Assembly: GCA_007570785.1 (NCBI GenBank)
Contig: ML660772.1
Coordinates: 35,076,627-35,140,626 of the forward strand
Source of the DNA: Antilocapra americana
Taxonomy: Eukaryota > Chordata > Mammalia > Artiodactyla > Antilocapridae
DNA: 64,000 nt
Reading direction: 5' to 3'
A program made the position numbers and the translations under genes. The notes under the pieces were generated by a model. The model was given only the letters and a program-made list of their open reading frames with translations, did not search any database and was not told the origin of the DNA. Below, piece by piece: positions 10,151 through 23,065 of the stretch. How positions within the stretch are numbered: position 1 is the stretch's first letter; each line of letters begins with the position of its first letter.

Positions 10151-13100
10151 CCCCTGGGTTTGAGGGCGTCCCAGAAACCCCGCCAAGGCCTGGGATGAGG
10201 GTGCCTCCTCTACCTTGCTCCGACCCCAACTCCCACACTTGCCACTGGGTCAGCCCTGCGGGGCTGGGGCCCAGATTCTTGCCACGGGGCCGTCTGCGTA
10301 GCCAGGCGTTTTTAGCCAAATTCCTGTGCTCCCACCGTGACCCTAAAAGAATGTGGGGCATTGCAGTCAAGTCTGTCTTTCTTGAGTACTCCTGGTTCCT
10401 GGTGAGGCAGGTTGGATGACAGTTGAGGATCCCCGAGTCTTGTCTCCGCAGGTGGGATTCGAGGATGTGATTGCAGAGCCAGTGTCTACGCACTCCTTTG
10501 ACAAGGTGTGGATCTGCAGCCACGCTCTCTTTGAAATGAGCAAATATGTGATCTACAAGTTCTTGACGGTGTTCCTGGCTATTCCCTTGGCTTTCGCTGC
10601 GGGAATTCTCTTTGCCACCCTCAGCTGTCTGCATATCTGGTGAGAAGGGGCACACTTGGGTGGGCCACCTTTCTTAGACGTCGGAATATTCTTTGCCACC
10701 TGCCCCCTGCCCTGCCCTTCTCCCAACTGTACAGAAGAATGTGCATCATTTCCCAACCTAGTAGCAGGAACTGGAAGACCTTGAAAGGCAGTGTGCTTCG
10801 ATAGATTTGTAGGTAGGGCTAGGAGTTAAAAACAGAAGAAGGTATGTCCCTCTGTCCTCAGGGGTGATTTTCCCTCAAGTGCTAAGGCCCAGATGATTGT
10901 GGAGGTGGAGATCTGGAGGCCATGCTTCCTGCCACAGGCTGTGCTCTCCAAGAGTCCTGTTTTGACTTGTGCCTCTGGTTCTGGGCAAGGCTCTTACTTC
11001 TTTCATCACCTTTCATTCAGTCACCATCCATGTTTGGGGTAAAACAAAAGTGATCTCTGAACAGAATGCTAGCGACAGTATCATTCCAGAGGGATGTCTT
11101 AACCTGGTTAAGCAGTGCTATGGAGGGGTTGCTCCAAGCCTGCCGCTGGCAAATGGCAAGGAGAAGACGCAAGGTGTATGCAATTAAGATGTACAGGCTC
11201 CCAGCACAAATGAATGAAAATTCAAACTACAGATAATGAAAATGAGAAGGCTCCCAAGTTACTTTTTCACTTCTGAAGCCCCGATAAGAGTGGCATCTAG
11301 GGCATTAAAGGGAAAATAAATATAGAAACCTATTGGACATTTTAGGATGTTTTCAGTAACTTTCTTCACACACAAAAATGCATCATAAAGCTTCAGAGAA
11401 CATTTTTCAGCATTAAAAATTTTTAAAGGAAATGTCATATTATAAGGTGTGTTATTGTTGTTTTAAAAGATGTCCACTTTATTCTGAGAGGAAGAGCATT
11501 CATATTATCCCTGGTATGGCAACAATTGTGAAGCTTGTCTTTTAGGGCAGTCCTGGAGAAAGACATAACCCTTGACACCACCATATCTTTTTCTTAATCA
11601 CTTTATATGGTAATGCCACACCCTAATCCATATTGTGTTCATTGTTAGAAGTTGTGAAATTGTTCTCCATTTGCCTTTACCATCTGAATTAATTTCTTTA
11701 GTCACTTAGCTAGCTGGTTAGTTCAACTAAGAAAATATATTGAGTACTGAGTTTGCACTGGGTACTGGGCCCAGGATGAACACGATGCAAGATCTGCCTT
11801 CAGCTTACTCACAGTACATCAGGGCAACTGGCTAGGTGCAGGGGTGAATGCTAAGGGAAACAGCTAAATCTGTGGAGGAGGGAAACAGAGGGAAGGCTTT
11901 GTAGAAAGAAAAGAGTTTAAAAGACTTTTTAAGGATAAATTGAAGTTCAATTTATGAGATTAAATTTAATGAGGTTAAAAATTATGACATTAAAATTAAC
12001 AATTTATGAGATTAAAAATAAACATCAATTTAATTTGATTACAAAAGCTGTAAACAAACTGTATTGAAAGTGTCAAAAGACTACTAAAAGAAATGAAAAT
12101 CTTTGTCTTTTTTACATGAACAGATTCTCAAAGGCCAGATTTACAATCAGGTCATATTTAGATATTAGCACAAATTAGCACATCTTTTGAATAAAACCAG
12201 TCATGTAACCTCTATGTCCATTTTCTCACTTTCCAAAATGTGAAAAACTGAGTGACCACGTCATACATTATGAAATTCTGGCTATGGAACTATTTGGAAG
12301 TACAGACTTCCAGTCAACAAAGCCAGGCTTTCCTAAAGCACTTGTGGAATAATTGATAACAAAAGGGTTTTCATTTACCAAATGGTAGAGAGATATAAGT
12401 AAAACTACAATTAACCAAATGATGCTTCTCCCCACCTGGCTCTCCTGAGAATGGGAGATGTTTTTGCTGTAGTGCTTCCAGAAGAGAATCATCAAACCAC
12501 TTTTTTTCCAACCACAGAAATTGTATTATTTAACTTCAACTTATTTTTCAAATTACTTTCATGTTGGGACATTAATATTTAACTGTCATACATTTGTCAT
12601 CAGGCAGCTGTGATTGCAAGTAGAGGAGTGACTTCAAACAAAAATGTTTAGAAGTTAGTTAATACCTTGATAAAATAGGTTTATTATTAATGGATTACAT
12701 TTCTGTGACAGGATAAGACCAGATCAAGAAAAGGTCTCATAGAAGAGCAAACTTATTTTAAAACTTTATTTTTTGGTGGTCAAGGCTATGAAAATATGCA
12801 GTTATAAGCTCTTTGAACCACACTCCGTGGTCACAATGGATCTGACTTTAGATTATTTAAACAAACAACAACAAAGCGCTCACAACTCAGTCTGATGGTG
12901 TTGGATCCTAGGCCAGAAGTATACGACATTAGGAATGGGTGAAATGGTTTCAGTCCATATCACTGGTTTGAGTTTGTATGCCATTTGACAACTACAAGTT
13001 ATTGGTCATAAGTGGATCATATCAAAGGAATGTAACTTGAACCCCTCTGCCTTTTATTTTTGCTTGAATGTAATTCAAATCTATAATCTAACTGATAGAA

Positions 13101-15189
13101 ATGCAGTAGAAACAATCTCGTTTTCCAGAAGGTTTTAATACAGCTGTGTGACAAAGCAATCTGTGTGACACTATAAATACAAAGCTAAACAAAAGTCCCA
13201 GTTCTCATGAATTTATTGTCCAATGGATGAATATATAATTTTGCTAATTATAAAATGTGTTTAAGAAGTGACTGAGGCTGACACTGTTCAGGCTGACACT
13301 GAGCCTGAACGAAGTTGTGGGTCACTCCAGATCACCTGGAGTTTCAAAAAGGGAACCAACTGGGATGTTGAGAACACAATTTAAGTTTGTTGTCAAAGAA
13401 TCATTGGATCCTCTGATCCAAAGTGAGAGAACAACAACTTGAAGAGAATGAAGTTAAAATCCTATGAACTGAGTCCTCAAATGTGGGCAACTACACTTTG
13501 TCCTGCGCTTAATTCCCTCTTAGGACATGGAGATCTAAGGCACTAGAGGTTGGAAAATTTCTCAGCCTAAGAAAGAATGGAAAATGCATTATATTCTGAG
13601 GGAAGTGAATTTGGTTAGGAAACTTTCCAATCTAAACAAGTCAATTTGAGATTATTTTGTCATAATTGTTTTTATTATATATTCTGACTTCAAAATAGTT
13701 CTATTTATTGTTCATCATAATGGCAGCATCATATGGACATGTCAGAGATGCATAATAAGTGGTAAGCCTGATAGTTGGGCTCTAAGATTTCCTGTTCTTA
13801 CATTAATTTGGAGGGAATTGCCCAAAGCCACACCTAAGTGAGAAACATAATGGGATAAGAAGTCAAAAGTTGCCATCATTCAGGTTTCTGTTCAACCATT
13901 TAGCTCTAAAACACCTAGTAATTAATTTTCTTTAAAAAAAGTTTTTTGCTTCAAATCTTAAACACTTGGGAAAAAACACAAGATAAATATAATTTTTGTA
14001 GAAAGTCCACATGAATAATTCAGTAGTTTAAAAAATATCTCAAAATCAGACAAATGCTTGATTTACTCTTCATTTTTGGCTAAATACAACAGACCTTTAT
14101 TTAAGTCACTGTTTAATAGAAAACCAAGAAAATCAACCTTACTTCTTTGTGCCCACCCAAGTAATAATAAAAATTCTGTTGAAGCCCTCCAGCAATGCCT
14201 GAGAGTTCACAAATACTTTTGTGCCTCAAAAGCACTACTATGACAAAGAACATTATTCAGAGGATTACGGAAAAACTTAACCAACCTGAGGAATATGAAA
14301 ATATGTAGTTACTTTAAGAAAAGGCATACAGAAAAAATAAATACAGGATATTCGAGTTCTTCTTGTCTAAGAATTCTGACATAATTGCAGGGCTCTTTTA
14401 GCTACACTATACAACCCTTTTCAGTGTGTGTAATTACTATGAAAAATTAATAATATAAAGCATAAGAGAATGTTAAATTTACTTCAGTTCAAATGTTTAC
14501 CAAGGGTAAAGAATGCCCTCACTTAAAAGCTTACATTCTAATACAAAAGAGAAATATAATCATCTATTTATGATATCTTTTGGTAAATTTGAGAATTTAG
14601 AAATTTGTTTCAGTACTTTAGAAACACAAAAAAGGAGTATCCAACCTAGCGTGGTCCAACGGGGAGGAAAGACAACAGGAAAAGCTACCAGGAAGTGGAA
14701 CCTCAGAGAAATATGAAGATTTAGGCAGGTTAATATTTAGGGCCAGAGATCAAGTAAATAAATTTACTATTTTGTTTAATTTTGCTTTACTATTTTAAAT
14801 TGCCTGCTACCAATAGAAATAATACTGATGTTGATTACGTACATGCCTGTTTATTTTTTTAAACAACATATTTTCTGTGTATTTTATCACAATGTAAGTC
14901 ACTTTTCATCTGTTTCAAATGTTCAACCTGGCTTAGGTGAATTGGGCCACTGTTATATCTTTTCATGCATGCACAAGAGTCAGCGGCCTTATTTGGTAAC
15001 ACCAGTAATCCTTACATATCTCTCTTCCTCCATTCCAGGATTATAATGCCTTTTGTAAAGACCTGCCTAATGGTCCTGCCTTCAGTGCAGACAATATGGA
15101 AGAGTATAACAGATGTTGTCATTGCCCCATTGTGTACGAGTGTAGGACGCAGCTTCTCTTCTGTCAGCCTGCAACTGAGCCATGACTGA
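9980..15189 (+). CDS. CAV2: Caveolin-2, complete, three exons (join 9980-10129, 10452-10639, 15039-15189)
   Basis: Caveolin-2 is a hairpin membrane protein that hetero-oligomerises with caveolin-1 in caveolae at the Golgi and plasma membrane. The joined exons give 162 codons, the usual family length. Visible features: Tyr19 and Tyr27, known Src sites in the family; the caveolin signature FEDVIAEP at residues 53-60; a scaffolding-like segment up to about residue 86; a hydrophobic intramembrane hairpin around 87-107; and Cys109, Cys122 and Cys145, the usual palmitoylation positions. The start is set by family alignment and a strong context (G at -3, G at +4). Met14 is the start of the shorter beta form in the family. 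Both introns are GT-AG; the first is phase 0 and the second splits the Trp113 codon. Position 36 is Pro, where the human protein has Ser by my recollection. CAV1 follows about 21 kb downstream in the same orientation. Confidence 0.97.
10452..10639 (+). CDS. CAV2: CAV2 coding exon 2
   Basis: This 188-bp exon encodes residues 51-112 plus two bases of Trp113, including the FEDVIAEP signature and most of the hydrophobic hairpin. The acceptor is AG at 10450-10451 and the donor GT at 10640-10641. Intron 1 is only 322 bp. Confidence 0.97.
10640..15038 (+). other. CAV2: CAV2 intron 2 (4.4 kb)
   Basis: It is bounded by GT at 10640 and AG at 15037-15038. It is AT-rich and almost free of ruminant-specific insertions, unlike the flanks. 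I see a possible diverged L2 segment at about 11730-11840 and two short perfect hairpins at 13286-13342. No coding or RNA gene is evident. Confidence 0.85.
13286..13342 (+). repeat. Two adjacent perfect hairpins in CAV2 intron 2
   Basis: The first has 9-bp arms (13286-13294 GTTCAGGCT and 13302-13310 AGCCTGAAC) around a 7-nt loop. The second has 7-bp arms (13324-13330 ACTCCAG and 13336-13342 CTGGAGT) around a 5-nt loop. The first overlaps a direct repeat of 'aggctgacactg' (13275 and 13290). Confidence 0.7.
15039..15189 (+). CDS. CAV2: CAV2 coding exon 3 and stop
   Basis: The first base completes Trp113, then 49 residues (IIMPFVKTC to LQLSHD) and TGA at 15187-15189. Cys122 and Cys145 lie here. 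The acceptor is preceded by a good pyrimidine tract. Confidence 0.97.
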
Positions 15190-17295
15190 ATACTTGGGCC
15201 CCAGGTCAAGAGATCTGGATACTGTAATACTTGTTTTTATAACTTAAAAGCACTACTGTTCTGTTAATTCCCCAACTGTTCAAATTAAGAAAGCTATTAA
15301 GATGGGCAATCACGTGTAGAATGTTTATTGGCAGATCTTTTCAAATAATGCTTTTCTAATTAAAAGCCAAGGATTTCATATCTAACTTTATAACCAAATT
15401 ATTCAGTAGGCAACAATTAATTTTAAAGGCAGGCAGTTTTTTCTTTAGTACAAAGGTATGCATTTTATAATGATGAATCTGTAATGATCAAGGGACATTT
15501 CTCTCAAGCACTACAATAGTTTTGTGTACAACTGCTCATAAAAATATGGAATTTCCTATTTCTTTTTACTCTGGAAGTAATACTTTTTAAAACCTTTGCA
15601 GATAAAGTCATGGGGATACTTAGAGATAAGATAATACAAAGATTCTAGAAATTATAGTAACAAAAGTGATGATAGGGGCTCTCAAATAAATGTGAAAATA
15701 GATTCATGAAAACATGTTCCTTTAAATAGGGTATTGTTAACTTCCAGGTATATTTAACAAGATGTTTCAATTTACTGTATATTTTGTAGCTATTGTAAAT
15801 AACTAATCAGATTGCCCTAATCAGATTGCTTTAAAGCACTCTTTTTATATTTGTTATCTTATACTAATATATAGGAGTAAATGTATCTTCCGTAAGGAAC
15901 TTCATTGGTGAGATCGCACTATCTAGATTACATAAGCATATGCATCTTCTTTGGTAATGGAATGTAAAAGAGAGATATACAAGGCTTTTCTTTCTTACTT
16001 TTCTAAGTGAAATCCTGAAATGTTTCATGGCTAATGTTTATCTGGCTGTGATCTTAATACAAACCTAATTGATATTTCATCTAAGAGATTATTTCTGTCT
16101 TGTAGTTAAAAATTAATCCTGTATTCTGCATTCTATTTAGTGTTTCTCTCTACCTTCAAGTAATATTGGTGCTATTAAATAACATTTTACAATAATGGCT
16201 ATTTCTGATACTTCAGTACAATTTCAGCTGTAGTAATTCATGTATTAACTTCAGCAAAGTTGTTAACTTATTGGGTCCATGCTACTGAGCTATGTATATA
16301 TAAATTAAAAAGTAATAGCTATAAACTTTTGAAATATTATCTAATATGAGTCTTATTGCACAGTATAAAATTATTATTTTTGAACTGTAGAGTCCTACTG
16401 CAGTGTTTTGAGTCACTGTTGTTTTAAAAATCTCTTCTAAAATGTTAGGCCTATACAAAAGATGTCTATGATGTGAGTGGTTAACTATAATTTACACATC
16501 CTAAAAGTGTGTCAGTGCTCAAATTTCAGAATTACTATCAGAACTCGGATGAACATTCCTTTGAACATTTTCATAGATGATAACTCCTCATTCAATTTAA
16601 ATTAATTTTATTTTCCCAAGTTTAAGACTGGTGAATATAAAGGATGATTGAACTGGAATTCTACTGGGGAACCAAGCAAATGAATGATTAAATTATGAAG
16701 CTCATATCCTTTTGAAGGTAGCTACAAAAGAGATTTTTTCAAAACTGTCTTAGGCCATTGTAGCATCCTTAGAAAACACTCTCAGTGTCATTAAAGCATT
16801 ACTATTCATTTGACAAAATGGATATTACTATGTTAGTCAAAAAGGTCAATCAGTCTCATGACTTTATAGTTATACCTTATAGTTAAGATGTTTTTAAAAA
16901 ATATTTGGATATGTCATTTGAGCAAAAGTATTTGATTAATAAAATATCTATTTAAATAAATCATGGCTTCTATCTTTTCAAATAGCAAGTTTTTTTCAAA
17001 TTGGCAAGTTTCAAAGCCAAAATATACATACATAGTCATATTAAAAAAAAACCTGTTAACTTGTAACAAGTAGAGTATATGATTTCCTTATTTCTGAATA
17101 GTACTGATCATTTTCAAAATAACTTTTTATTGAGATTTGTCATTAACTATTTTATTTCAGAAACTGAAATTTTGTACCAAGTGGATCTAGGTTTCATGTA
17201 CAAATGTGTTGGTTCTTTTATTTGTGAGTGGGGAAGAGATGGGTGATGGTGGGACTTTCCCAGTATCCATAATAAACTTTTAAAAACTTATGTGT
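15190..17295 (+). other. CAV2: CAV2 3' UTR
   Basis: About 2.1 kb of AT-rich sequence without young repeats runs from the stop to the poly(A) signal at 17271, comparable with the long 3' UTR of mammalian CAV2 mRNA. Several ATTTA-like AU-rich patches are present. The cleavage point is inferred, and shorter transcripts from earlier AATAAA motifs (for example near 15685) are possible. Confidence 0.7.
17271..17276 (+). terminator. CAV2: Putative CAV2 polyadenylation signal
   Basis: A canonical AATAAA is followed within 20-30 bases by a U/GU-rich element ('tatgtgtttattgctttt'). A second AATAAA near 17324 could be an alternative. Confidence 0.65.
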
Positions 17296-17900
17296 TTATT
17301 GCTTTTATTACATATCAAGTTCATCAATAAAGACTCTTTTCAAACTAATTTTTCCTCATTGAAAACTTATATTGGTAAACATACATGAGTTATTGCTTGT
17401 TCAGGAATATATTTGTGAAAAATTACATGATTGGTAATTTAATTTTTTTATTTTCCGAGCCCTTAAGAGGTTCCCTATAAATTTTTCTACCAGTTGATGA
17501 ATATGATTGAATAGCATGTTCTTAAACCAACTATACTTCATATTCTTCATGAAATAGTCTCCTGCTAATCCTAAATAAACTCATATTTCTGTTTTCAATT
17601 TTTTAAATAAAGTAAAACAATATAAATCACATGTATTTGGATACTAGTACCAGACAAGAGTCCAAAATTATTTTTGGAAAGTCAGTATGTGAAGAGTAGC
17701 TGCTGATATTGGCATAGATTTTCTTGTTGTGAGTTAATCTGGAAAAATGACCTATCTCCAATAATAAAGTATGTGTTTGGCTTTGTGGAATGCTCTTTAA
17801 AGATGTGGAGAACTTAAAAGTCCCTCTTTTCAGAAGTTGTCTACATCCCATGAATTTACTTAAATAATTTTCTTGGGAAACTATTGGACTTAAGTGAAAA
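17296..17900. other. Intergenic, nothing recognised
   Basis: AT-rich sequence just past the CAV2 3' end with no gene or clear repeat. Possible downstream poly(A) signals occur near 17324 and 17605. Confidence 0.4.
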
Positions 17901-17904
17901 GAGC

Positions 17905-18035
17905 CCTGCCCTCCAGGTCAGGCATCTGGATGCCTATCTCAGCACTGCCATTACTGAGGTATGTCACCTCCTGCAAATAGTTTAATCTCAAGGTCTCAGT
18001 TTCCTACCTTTAATGAGAGGATTAGACTCAAGGAT
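17905..18035 (+). repeat. MIR SINE, sense, diverged
   Basis: It has the MIR order: 'cctatctcagcactgccatt', then a diverged 'tgtcacctcctgcaaatagttt', then 'ctcagtttcctacctttaat' and a purine-rich 'gaggattagactcaagg' end. Confidence 0.7.
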
Positions 18036-18364
18036 CTCTTAGGAGCTTCCCATCTTCTTGTTTTCTGTGACTTCTATAGAAGGAAGTTTGGCTATGTATA
18101 TGCAATCTTGCTGTTCAGGAATTTTTTTAAATCGGTTTTTAAAATTATGAATTTTCTAACAAAGGACTTGCATGCTATAAATACAGGAATTAGTGCACAG
18201 TTAAGTTGACTGAGACTTTGATTTTCATGATAGGGATTCCTAGATTTGTAACAAAACTCTGTCTCCATCATTGTGACAGTTTCCCCCCCTAATAATATGT
18301 TACTCTATGTTTTAAATTAATTACAATTTATTTATAGATTTTTTTTTTTCTAAAATTACTGCTC

Positions 18365-18905
18365 CACCACCATGATCACTGCCATCTTCTTTTGCTTGTC
18401 TAGTTGCTATAGCCTCCTAACTGGTCTCACTCCCAGTTTCAATATGATCTTTTCCAATTCAAGTTCCCCTTCAAAAAAGAGGTGATCTCATCAAGACTCC
18501 ATGCCCCTCCCCTGTGTAAATTGCCAATTACATGTCATTGCCCTCATAATAAAATCCAAACTCTTCAGCAATGTTCACTATCCACCCATGGTCTTCACCA
18601 AATCTCTTCTGAAGCACTCATTGAAGCGCCCAGCCCTCTCCTGTCTCCATGGCAGCATCACTCTTCCGCTTGGCCTGTGCCAACCCCTCACATTAATGCC
18701 CCTTCTATGTTTTCATATAAAATCTTGTAAGAACCCCTATTATTACTTGCCACATGGTAAAACTATGCCTGTTAACCAACCCCATTAGACTGCTGGTTAG
18801 GTCTTTGAGAACCAAAAATGTGACTTCATTATTGTTTTCTGGGATTCTAAAATGGTGCCAAGCACTTAACAAGCTCAATCAATATTTTCTGAATCAGTGG
18901 CTACA
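18365..18905 (+). mobile_element. L2 LINE 3' end, diverged
   Basis: Pyrimidine-rich text with 'cataataaaatccaaactct', 'gtgccaacccctca', 'ttctatgttttcatataaaa' and 'gtctttgagaaccaaaaatgtg' blocks resembles the L2 3' region. The 80-95-codon frames over it are remnants. The family call is from memory. Confidence 0.5.
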
Positions 18906-21010
18906 TGAAAAAATAATTGAAGAAAATTTGGGATGACTGCTAAGCTGGAGTGAAAATCACATTTTGACATTATAATTTTCTTCATTCGAGTGAGGAGTTT
19001 GAAAAGCACTGATCCTAATAAGATATTCCTTCTCACCATTTTCTCACTCATAAGTTATTAAGTTAGGAAAATTAAAATAGATGTAAATCACATCAAATAT
19101 ATTTCATCCTTTGGGGTAATATCTGTCTACTCAATTCTCTTATCTGAAATTTATTTTCACATCTTCGGGGTAGGAAATGCTAGTATTAATACTTAGAAAC
19201 TGGTTAGGAACCATTCTCTCTGGCATTTTAGAAAGTGCTATTTCTTTTACTACCCTATTTCCCATTTTGAAATTTATAATACTAAAATATTATTTTTATA
19301 CAATTTTACATTTTAGAAAACATAGTCTCATACACTGTCTCATTTGAATCCAGGACAAATTAAATAGCATAGTGGAGAAATCACATAAATAATAGCTTGG
19401 TTTCTGTAGCTTGCAATCTTATCATTTTTGAATGTTTACTTAAGATAACAAGAGTTTAAAGAATTTTTACATGGTTACATATTACTTTAAGATAAAAAAT
19501 AGGTAGTGCTCCAATGAAACATTAAGACTACTAGTGCAATTTATCATAAATCAGGATTTGGTATATTTCCTTTCTTCAAGTTATATATGCATATAGGGAG
19601 GACAAGAGAAGGATTTGAAGCAGGATGGAGCAAAGGATAAGGATATACTAGATATTCAGATTATATTTCTTAGGAATAAAAATAATTTGGGCTTCCATAT
19701 CTAATCTTCACAATTTCTCCTCCCTGTTAACCCCCAAATAGACAAATGAGCAAAAGAATGCACCCTGTTGTATTTTTTAATCATTTTTGTACCCACTCTT
19801 CAGCTTCTTTCTTCAAACTATATCTGAACTGCCACCTCTGAAACCTTACCCTTTGATGCTTGTTTAAATGAAAAGTAGCTATGGGTGAGGTAACATTTCA
19901 ATCTATTAGTAGAAATCCATTACTTCAATGTGAATGGCTGATCTGAGAAAAGAATGCTGAAAACTACATAAGGGACCTGAGCAGGAGGGCCTTGAGTGGA
20001 GTGCCACTCGAGAGCATCCAACACTGATTAAAAGACACGCCACCAAAGAGAGAAGCAAGACAGAAAAGGGAAAACAGGAGGTTCCAATTACACAATCTTC
20101 ACCCTTCACAGATTTGTTTTTGGAAACCTCTATTCAAACCCCTAGTCAATGGAATCGGGTCAAAGGAAACTGAACTGAGTGGAAGGAGCTGAAGTCTGCT
20201 AAGACCATACAGGAAAGTTACTTATATCTTCTTAAATGAAAATGGCCCTGGTAGGGCTCTCCTAGAACCCTGTGCCCTAAAGACAATGGCGAAAGTTAAA
20301 ATGAAACCTGTATTACAACTTGCAATCATCTGTCTCTCTTCCACCTCACCTCTCTGTGCTGTTGACTGTTGCCGTGTATCTGTGGCAAAGAAGACCGTGC
20401 AGCAGTCAGAGAAATCAGGGGACACCACTTCAACATTTATCCAAAAATAGGACAGACACCTATCTGCCTGCACTTGGACGTGTTTGGTCATTTGGCTTGG
20501 CTGCACAGCTGGAGAAGTCGTTTTGCCATTATAGGAAAAGGTAGGGGTGGAGAATGATGAGAGAAAGGAAGAGACATGACTCATAGTGGGAAAGAGCACG
20601 TAACCAAGGGCAAATATTTCTCCCAGACATAAACGGACCAGGAAGAGATAGGAGCTACAGGTCATCTTTGGAGCATTCTTTTCTCTCCCTGCCTCTGAGT
20701 AACTTGTCATCAAGCACCTGCCAGTAACAAAAGGGGAGAGAAGGGCAGGAGGCAGGACTTGCCTCTAACTGAATTGCATATAAGTTCCAGCCAAGGGCTG
20801 GATCAGCTAACTGGGACAGTGAAACAAGGAGACATTTGGAAAGCTGCAGGGATAAACACCAGTTCCCAGGGAGGCAGGTGGCAAAGATAACATGTTACTT
20901 TTACTGAGAAGGAAACTGGTTGGAATCCTTCACACAACAGTGAGAGAATTCTGATTTCTGGTACAAATAATAGTTCCATTTGTGGAGCATTTATTACCTG
21001 CTGGATATTT
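18906..21010. other. Intergenic, no gene supported
   Basis: AT-rich to 19900, then more balanced DNA to 20960. A 163-codon minus-strand frame at 20222-20713 has no recognised family, no signal and no splice context. I treat it as chance. Confidence 0.4.
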
Positions 21011-21016
21011 ATTTGG

Positions 21017-21245
21017 GGCTTCCCAGATGGCTTGCAGACTAGTCCATGGGATCACAGAGTCGGATACAACTGAGCAACTAACAGTTTCTCAGATGGCTCA
21101 ATGGTAAAGAATCCCCCTGCCAATGCAGGAGATGGAAGAGATGTGGGTTCAATCCCTGGGTCAAGAAGAGCCCCTGGGGGAGAGCATGGCAACCTCCTCC
21201 AGTATTCTTGCTAGGAGAATTTCATGGAAGTGACTGAGCATGAAT
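21017..21245 (+). mobile_element. Bov-tA type SINE, rearranged
   Basis: A short SINE piece at 21017-21085, with the head joined directly to the 3' end by internal deletion, precedes a more complete sense copy at about 21088-21245. The second copy has the tRNA-derived head, 'caatgcaggagat' and 'caatccctgggtc' blocks. Confidence 0.75.
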
Positions 21246-21289
21246 TCATGGGCATTTATTTAATTTGCACAATAACTCTATAATATGAG

Positions 21290-21420
21290 CTCTATTATCA
21301 TTTTCAGATGAGAAAACTGATGCCCTTAAGTTGAACAATTTTCCCAAGATCACATGGAAGTCAAAATTTAAACCAAGAGAATCTGACACTGAAGTTTAGG
21401 CACTTAATCACTGATTAAGA
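21290..21420 (-). repeat. MIR SINE, antisense
   Basis: It has the order 'attatcattttcagatgaga', 'aaactgatgcccttaag', 'cccaagatcacatgg', then 'aaccaagagaatctgac', typical of inverted MIR. Confidence 0.7.
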
Positions 21421-22404
21421 TTACACACATATTTCCTCACAAAGTCAATATCAAAATAGGCAGCAATATGGAAAATAAAACATCAGGGAATATATAAAAG
21501 TCTCTGGAATATATATAAAAAGTAAGCATAAGATACAAGCAAGCCTTCCTCTCTAGTTTAGACATGACCTTGTTGAGGCAGTCACAAGAATAGCACACAT
21601 TATTTAGGGTTTGATAATATAAGCTAAATTAAAATCACCTCAGAGCATCTAGCATAATCAATCAGTTTCATGGGATCCTGTGCATGAAGGGGCTATGAAG
21701 AGGCAGAAGGGGTGAGGGAGGGCCATGATCAAATAAAACACCAAAAAAATTTCATCATGTAGAAAAAACAAGTGAGCAATTCGCTGAATTATTTATATAT
21801 ATTTTATTTAGAAAAGAGGAAGATCCTATGATGATTATAAATTTGAAAATAGACCCCTGAAAAAGAGACAGAGTTGTTGGCATTATTAAGTCTAAAGGTG
21901 ATTAAAGAGCCACCTTAAAGATGAAAAATATTGCACAAAAATTCCTTTATTAAACTATTTTTTTTTCTGAGAGAAAGTCTAAGTGAAGTCATCCTAAGTG
22001 ATAACTTCATTAGAGTAGACACAAAAAAGAATTGTGATCCTAAATATATTCAACAAGGGGAAATGGCAAAAAGATATTAAAATATTTTTCCTGAAAGAAC
22101 TTTGGGAATGATGAGACAAATCAGATGCAGGCAGTCTCTATGATGGATGATGAACTAGGGATTCACATAAAGATTTCCATGATTTCATGATTCTTAAGAG
22201 TTGAAGAAATATTCAGAATTGGAAAGGGAAGGTCCTACCGATCTTAAAATCTTCTATGAAGTTGGCCCAGCATGACACACTTCTAGTGCAGGATGGGTTT
22301 GGGCTACTTTGAAGCCTTCTTTAAGAAACTGCATTGTCTTCTTATAAACTTAAAGACAGATCTGCCTCACCACTTGTCACAGTCAATACCTTTTGGGTCT
22401 GGCT
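21421..22404. other. Intergenic, nothing recognised
   Basis: AT-rich sequence without coding, RNA or clear repeat signal. Confidence 0.4.
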
Positions 22405-22417
22405 AATGGGTGAACTT

Positions 22418-22635
22418 TGGCTTCCCAGGTGGTGCTAGTGGTAAAGAACTCATCTGCCAATGCAAGGTTTGATAAGAGACATGGGTTTGATCCCTGGATT
22501 GGGAAGACAACCAGGAGGAGGGCATGGCAACCTACTCCTGTATTCTGCCTGGAGAACCTCATGGACTGGGGAGCCTGGTGGGCTATAGACCATAGGGTAG
22601 CAAAGAGTCGGACGTGACTAAGTGACCTAGCACAC
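22418..22635 (+). mobile_element. Bov-tA SINE, sense, with target-site duplication
   Basis: The tRNA-like head begins at about 22420 and the 3' end is the usual 'gacgtgactaagtgac'-type text. It is flanked by a 13-bp direct repeat, aatgggtgaactt at 22405-22417 and aatgggagaactt at 22636-22648, with one mismatch. Confidence 0.9.
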
Positions 22636-23065
22636 AATGGGAGAACTTAAAACAGTTCAATTCTTTTTATAGCAAAAGCCATAAACAAACAAGCAGGAAA
22701 AAACAAAAACAAAAAACACCACCAACAAAAAGCCTCATCTTGGCTGCTGCCCAGTTTGTAATTCTTGATTTCACATTTCACATTCCAAGAAGCCTTCAGT
22801 TTACAGAAATGGAAAGAACTGCCAGTTCCCTGCAAGCAACTTGGCAAATGTAGCCTGTCGGGTTCCCCCTTAAATGATGCTTCCTTCAATTTGCTTACAA
22901 ATATTTCTCTAACAGTATGTCACTTCCTTTTCAGAGCTGGGATTCCCTGTAAGTCATCCAGGATGCTTTTCTACTGCTCTTTCCATTATGATGTACAGGC
23001 TCTTCAATGTACATATTTTTTAAGGTTTTTCTTCATTTGTGATTCTTACTCAGGAGAGGACTTCT

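Noticed and set aside
9736..10419. 227-codon open frame over the CAV2 promoter and intron 1
   Set aside because: It is a different frame from CAV2, rich in Arg/Ala/Pro/Gly because of CpG island composition, and crosses a well-defined exon-intron border.
10125..10655. 176-codon minus-strand frame opposite CAV2 exon 2
   Set aside because: Shadow of the CAV2 exon and flanking intron; no independent features.
20222..20713. 163-codon open frame, minus strand, intergenic
   Set aside because: No recognised family, domain or signal; serine- and phenylalanine-rich chance composition; no poly(A) tail or splice context. Kept only as unassigned sequence.
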